Positions 60,360 through 64,000 of a DNA stretch of 64,000 bases are shown piece by piece. The notes beneath the pieces are model-generated. The model was given only the letters and a program-made list of their open reading frames with translations, ran no database searches and was not told where the DNA came from. This DNA comes from Fredinandcohnia quinoae (lineage in GTDB: Bacteria; Bacillota; Bacilli; Bacillales; Bacillaceae_L), in NCBI RefSeq assembly GCF_022427965.1, contig NZ_JAKTTI010000012.1:29705-93704 (forward strand), written 5' to 3'. A program made the translations under genes and the position numbers. Position 1 is the first letter of the stretch, and every line of letters begins with the position of its first letter.

Positions 60360-61877
60360 ATGAGCAGTAGAGAAACTAAAACAGACGTCATTTTAATTGG
60401 CGCCGGAATTATGAGCGCGACTTTAGGGACAATCTTGAAAGAATTAGTACCAGAATGGAAAATTACAGTATTTGAGAAGCTCGCGGATGCTGGGGAGGAA
60501 AGCTCGAACGAGTGGAATAATGCGGGAACCGGGCATTCTGCACTATGCGAGCTTAACTATACGGTCGAAAAACCGGATGGTTCTTTAGATATTAGTAAAG
60601 CTATAAAAATTAATGAACAGTTTCAGCTTTCAAGACAGTTCTGGACTTATCTTGTAAATAACAACTTAATAAGTAATCCACAGGATTTTATCATGCCATT
60701 GCCACATATGAGTTTAGTGCAAGGCGAAGAAAATATAACTTTTTTGAAAAAGCGTTTTAAAGCGCTATCAAATAATCCTCTATTCCAAGGAATGGAATAT
60801 TCTGATGACCCGGAAAAACTAATGGAATGGATACCGCTGATTATGCAAGACCGACCATCAAATGAACCAATAGCAGCAACAAAAATTGACTCTGGAACAG
60901 ATGTTAATTTTGGTGCTTTGACCCGGATGTTGTTAGACAATTTAAAGAGTAGAGATGTCGATATTAACTACAAACAATCTGTTAATCAAATTAAACGGAC
61001 TAGTGACGGTTTGTGGGAATTGAAAGTGAAGAATCTCGAAAGCGGAACTGTTGAAAGCCATACTGCTAAATTTGTTTTTATAGGTGCTGGGGGAGGAAGC
61101 TTGCATTTACTGCAAAAGACTGGTATTCCAGAAGGTAAACATATTGGCGGATTCCCTGTAAGCGGTATCTTCATGGTGTGTAATAATCAGGAAGTTGTCG
61201 AACAGCACCATGCAAAAGTATACGGCAAAGCATCCGTTGGTGCTCCACCAATGTCTGTTCCACATCTTGATACAAGGTATATTGATAATAAAAAATCATT
61301 ATTATTTGGACCATTCGCTGGGTTCTCACCAAAGTTCTTAAAAAATGGATCAATGTTTGATTTAATTACTTCTGTAAAACCGCATAATGTGTTAACCATA
61401 TTAGCGGCAGGCGCAAAAGAGTTACCATTGACAAAATACCTAATTCAACAACTTTTATTATCTAAAGAACAGCGCATGAAGGAACTACGTGAATTTGTTC
61501 CGAATGCAAAATCAGAGGATTGGGACTTTGTAGTAGCTGGACAACGTGTACAAGTTATTAAGGATACAGAAGCTGGTGGTAAAGGAACGCTACAATTTGG
61601 CACGGAAGTAATTACAGCCGCTGATGGCTCGATTGCAGCATTATTAGGTGCATCTCCTGGTGCTTCAACTGCAGTACACGTAATGCTAGAGGTACTAAAG
61701 AAATGTTTCCCTCAACATATAAAGGATTGGGAGCCAAAAATAATAGAAATGATTCCTTCTTACGGGATATCCCTTATGGAAAACCCAGAGCTATTCGAAC
61801 AAATTCTTACTTCAACTGCAGAGACACTTGGTCTAAGCAAAAAAGAACAAGTCGAAAGAGAACTAGTCTATAGTTAA
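60360..61877 (+). CDS. mqo: Malate:quinone oxidoreductase
   Basis: 505 residues from ATG 60360, the usual length; the TTG at 60351 overlaps the AGGGGAAAAGG ribosome binding region. The FAD-binding motif is [15 protein letters not shown] (N-terminal), followed by [19 protein letters not shown], the conserved Mqo segment. The C-terminal part has [16 protein letters not shown] peripheral membrane enzyme, it oxidises malate to oxaloacetate and reduces quinone, complementing the NAD-dependent malate dehydrogenase of the TCA cycle. Monocistronic, with a good promoter, a structured leader and a terminator. Confidence 0.95.
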   Translation: MSSRETKTDVILIGAGIMSATLGTILKELVPEWKITVFEKLADAGEESSNEWNNAGTGHSALCELNYTVEKPDGSLDISKAIKINEQFQLSRQFWTYLVNNNLISNPQDFIMPLPHMSLVQGEENITFLKKRFKALSNNPLFQGMEYSDDPEKLMEWIPLIMQDRPSNEPIAATKIDSGTDVNFGALTRMLLDNLKSRDVDINYKQSVNQIKRTSDGLWELKVKNLESGTVESHTAKFVFIGAGGGSLHLLQKTGIPEGKHIGGFPVSGIFMVCNNQEVVEQHHAKVYGKASVGAPPMSVPHLDTRYIDNKKSLLFGPFAGFSPKFLKNGSMFDLITSVKPHNVLTILAAGAKELPLTKYLIQQLLLSKEQRMKELREFVPNAKSEDWDFVVAGQRVQVIKDTEAGGKGTLQFGTEVITAADGSIAALLGASPGASTAVHVMLEVLKKCFPQHIKDWEPKIIEMIPSYGISLMENPELFEQILTSTAETLGLSKKEQVERELVYS

Positions 61878-61906
61878 TTACTTTAAAAAAGGGATAGAAT
61901 TGCATG

Positions 61907-61943
61907 AAGAACCTTGATCCTTTCTGGATTCAAGGTTCTTCTT
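61907..61943. terminator. Bidirectional terminator between mqo and the ECF operon
   Basis: AAGAACCTTGATCC (61907-61920) pairs with GGATTCAAGGTTCTT (61926-61940) with one bulged base; T-rich on the plus side. Confidence 0.85.
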
Positions 61944-61952
61944 ATTGATTCA

Positions 61953-62693
61953 TCACTGATCAAATTCCTCTACATCATTTAATTGTAATTTTGTATCCTT
62001 TTCAAAAGAGATTGCAAATTTCACATATCCTCTATCGTCTTTCCCGTCACTATATTTATTATCAAAGCCATTGCCATTAATATTTACGTAATCATATTTG
62101 TAGCCTTCACTCTCAATGATATTTTGAATTTTTTTAGCATCATCGAAAACATCTTTTGTTGTTTGATTAGTGGAATCCAATACGATATGCATCTGAATTG
62201 GCTTTTCAAGTGACAAGTTTTTATTCCAACTAGTTGCTGGATCAAGTTTTCCTTTAAGAACCTCTATTTGAATTTCAACTGAGTGAACGGAAGGAACTTC
62301 TTCCTTTAATACACCTTCAATTTCTTTTGCAGCCTCTTGACCTAACTTTTCCATTAAAGGCTCATCTAGATTTGCATAATAGATTCCATCCCAATTCACT
62401 ACTGGCTTAATAAAGCCACTAACATTAAATTCATATTTTTTAAGCCCACCATCTGAATCTTTAATACTGCCGATTTCAACAACCTCAAATATATACTGTG
62501 AAAACTTAAAATCATAGACTCCATCATCGATGCGAAATTCCTTACTTGGATAGTTGTTATTCAAGTAGGTTCCTAATACATTTTTTGAATATGCTTTGCT
62601 AATAGGATTACCGTTAAATGCTTGATAGAAAAATAGGATAAACCCAATCAGGAGAACTAACAGGATACTATAAATCATTTTCTTTCGCTTCAT
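61953..62693 (-). CDS. DUF4030-like anchored extracytoplasmic protein of the ECF operon
   Basis: 246 residues with one N-terminal membrane helix (MIYSILLVLLIGFILFFYQAF), then a soluble extracytoplasmic domain of about 215 residues. No lipobox is present. The domain has two similar charged alpha/beta-looking parts (ENVEVNI-type strands are not obvious) and resembles DUF4030 proteins, which accompany ECF sigma factors in Bacilli; this assignment is tentative. It is the third gene of the sigma operon, 5 bases from the anti-sigma-like gene. Confidence 0.55.
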   Translation of the reverse strand: MKRKKMIYSILLVLLIGFILFFYQAFNGNPISKAYSKNVLGTYLNNNYPSKEFRIDDGVYDFKFSQYIFEVVEIGSIKDSDGGLKKYEFNVSGFIKPVVNWDGIYYANLDEPLMEKLGQEAAKEIEGVLKEEVPSVHSVEIQIEVLKGKLDPATSWNKNLSLEKPIQMHIVLDSTNQTTKDVFDDAKKIQNIIESEGYKYDYVNINGNGFDNKYSDGKDDRGYVKFAISFEKDTKLQLNDVEEFDQ

Positions 62694-62698
62694 CCCCT

Positions 62699-63271
62699 CT
62701 ACCCCCTTTCCTTGATCTTAATGATTAGGAATCCCATCATACTTCCTAAGAGCGCAAATATAAAATGGATTAAACTTAATAAGAGAGAACCTACCATCGA
62801 CATGAAGAAAAAGACACTAAATGTTTGGTTATCATCAATATTTCCTGATTGATAATCTGTCAAATTACTACCTAGTGACCAAATAAATATCGGGAGCAGA
62901 GAAATGTATAAAACGATTTTAAAATCCTTATAAAACAAATAGGTAAGAAGCCCAAGAACCGCATACCATAATATAAACCCAAAGCTTTCATTTAATATCG
63001 ATGTTTTAATTGCTAGGAAGAAGGAAATAGCTACAAAAATGATTTGATAGATAGAAAGTTTGCGGTTAATTCTTTTCATCATTTTTTCATGCTCAATCGT
63101 TGTGTTGATTGCCTCTTTTTCTAGAGGCTCAACTGTATGTTTGAGCAAATTCTGAAAATCATCATTCCTCTTAACCTGCTCTTCAAGCCAATTAGTTGTT
63201 TCTTCACTCAAGAGTCCTTCATTATATAACGGAAGTAAATCCTCTATAATTGAACGTATTTGTTTATCCAT
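62699..63271 (-). CDS. Probable membrane anti-sigma factor
   Basis: 190 residues from ATG 63271 (GGAGGGGTATC upstream); its start overlaps the sigma gene by 8 bases. The N-terminal cytoplasmic part IIEDLLPLYNEGLLSEETTNWLEEQV looks like the anti-sigma domain without the zinc-binding His-Cys-Cys set. About four membrane segments (about 75-185) follow. It should bind the ECF sigma factor at the membrane and release it on an envelope signal. Inference from order and topology. Confidence 0.72.
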   Translation of the reverse strand: MDKQIRSIIEDLLPLYNEGLLSEETTNWLEEQVKRNDDFQNLLKHTVEPLEKEAINTTIEHEKMMKRINRKLSIYQIIFVAISFFLAIKTSILNESFGFILWYAVLGLLTYLFYKDFKIVLYISLLPIFIWSLGSNLTDYQSGNIDDNQTFSVFFFMSMVGSLLLSLIHFIFALLGSMMGFLIIKIKERG

Positions 63272-63755
63272 GATACCCCTCCATTTCCTTTTGGAGCTTA
63301 AGCTTCGCACGATGAAATGTGATTCTGGCATAGTTCTCACTTTTTTCGGTTAATATACCAATCTCTTTAAATGACAGTTCACCATAGATTCGTAATGTTA
63401 CAATCTCTTTTGACATCTCGTCTAATTGATTAATTTGCTTGATTAAGCTAGTTGTTTCTTCCTTTTTTAACAGCTGCTCTTCCGGAGTAATTGTATTCTG
63501 TTCTTCTTTGGAGAGCAAATCGGCTAAGCTTTCTTTATACTTTTTCGAACGAAAATATTTTTTCAGGCGATTTTTTGCAATTGCAAACAGCCACGTTTGA
63601 ATTGTCGACGTTTGTGAAAAAGAGTTCATGCCTTTTATCGCTTCATAAAAGACCTCCTGTGTTAAATCCTCTGCAATTTCTCGGCTGGAGGTTTTTACAA
63701 AGAAAAAGGCATATATCCGCGGTTGAATTTCTTTATACAGTTCCTCCAGTTTCAT
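63264..63755 (-). CDS. ECF-type RNA polymerase sigma factor
   Basis: 163 or 164 residues (two adjacent ATGs; GGGAGAGG favours the second). Region 2 has AEDLTQEVFYEAIKG and TWLFAIAKNRLKKYFRSKK. Region 4 has LDEMSKEIVTLRIYGELSFKEIG, with helix-turn-helix ending NYARITFHRAKLKLQK. It directs transcription of an envelope or stress regulon. The cognate anti-sigma factor and a third membrane protein follow in the operon. A minus-strand TGTAAC about 60 bases upstream could be an ECF-type -35 element, suggesting autoregulation; this is weak. Confidence 0.88.
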   Translation of the reverse strand: MKLEELYKEIQPRIYAFFFVKTSSREIAEDLTQEVFYEAIKGMNSFSQTSTIQTWLFAIAKNRLKKYFRSKKYKESLADLLSKEEQNTITPEEQLLKKEETTSLIKQINQLDEMSKEIVTLRIYGELSFKEIGILTEKSENYARITFHRAKLKLQKEMEGYHG

Positions 63756-63953
63756 CATGCCTCTCCCTTTTTACTAGGCCCATTTAGTTGGTTCATAGTA
63801 TTAGTACCATGAATATCTGTTTCGTTACAAAATTATATTACATTTTTCGAAATCACTTTTTAACTAATCATATCATGAGATTAATACGGGCGTTATTTAA
63901 CAAATACGGTCATTAACAACAAATAAAAAAAGGATGGCCACATTGTAAAATGT

Positions 63954-63996
63954 ACCCTATAGAGTAGACACTTTAAAAAAGTGCTTTCTATAGGGT
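63954..63996. repeat. Long hairpin at the right edge, possible mobile-element end
   Basis: ACCCTATAGA (63954-63963) pairs with TCTATAGGGT (63987-63996), and CACTTT (69-74 of that line, 63969-63974) with AAAGTG (63978-63983). The intergenic stretch from 63759 holds no gene. It may be a terminator for a gene to the right or the end of an insertion element, which the window cannot resolve. Confidence 0.5.
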
Positions 63997-64000
63997 GCTT

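Overview
The window looks like chromosomal DNA from a low-GC, spore-forming member of the Bacillaceae. It carries a gerA-type germination operon, CotF-like coat genes, S-box (SAM-I) riboswitches, a fadN-fadA-fadE operon in the same setting as the Bacillus subtilis yus region, and AGGAGG-type ribosome binding sites throughout. I see no rRNA, tRNA, prophage, intact insertion sequence or CRISPR array.

Layout. 1-1890: methionine/sulfur metabolism, metY between two SAM riboswitches that point left. 2007-12136: a yus-like block (MFS transporter, thioredoxin-like, Toprim, gcvH, ArsC/Spx-like, fadE-fadA-fadN with a perfect FadR box, YuzL, two coat proteins, DUF2573). 12170-14435: oxidoreductase, benzil-reductase-like SDR, small M50-like protease. 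14509-18185: gerA operon. 18391-26742: subtilisin-like protease, YkoS/YkoT-like glycosyltransfer pair, D-Ala-D-Ala carboxypeptidase, YifB/ComM and DprA. 27099-34019: TetR regulator, ASCH protein and an LnrJKLMN-like two-component/ABC export cluster. 34509-35531: a MifM-like arrest peptide upstream of yidC2, with a hairpin masking the yidC2 ribosome binding site. 35578-47264: LTA synthase, ArsR/MFS pair, lipoprotein, DUF3231, ABC exporter, DUF4064, PatB, peptide deformylase, SGNH hydrolase. 47430-55613: DUF1836 protein, a CstR-type persulfide-sensing repressor, a TlpA-like protein, a frameshifted OsmC gene, a DUF4181 protein and a sulfane-sulfur handling cluster (TauE, rhodanese-MBL, TusA-rhodanese, two rhodaneses, DsrE-like, TusA). 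55868-63758: DUF2935, MMPL/MarR pair, mqo with a structured leader, and an ECF sigma operon.

How it fits together. CstR (48084-48344) plausibly controls the sulfur cluster and the TlpA gene: five sites of the form TACC-N6-GGTA (one with a single mismatch) lie in front of these genes and I picked out no others. The MifM-like/YidC2 unit has the parts of a feedback loop that senses membrane insertion capacity. The lnr-like cluster has its own two-component system.

Intergenic DNA is rich in repeats: two exact 20-bp-period tandem arrays inside the sulfur region, a ~131-bp palindromic dispersed element whose two copies show compensatory changes, a 47-bp dispersed repeat in two copies, and degenerate repeats near 26.9 kb. 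All function names rest on reading motifs and recalled family features; no database search was run.
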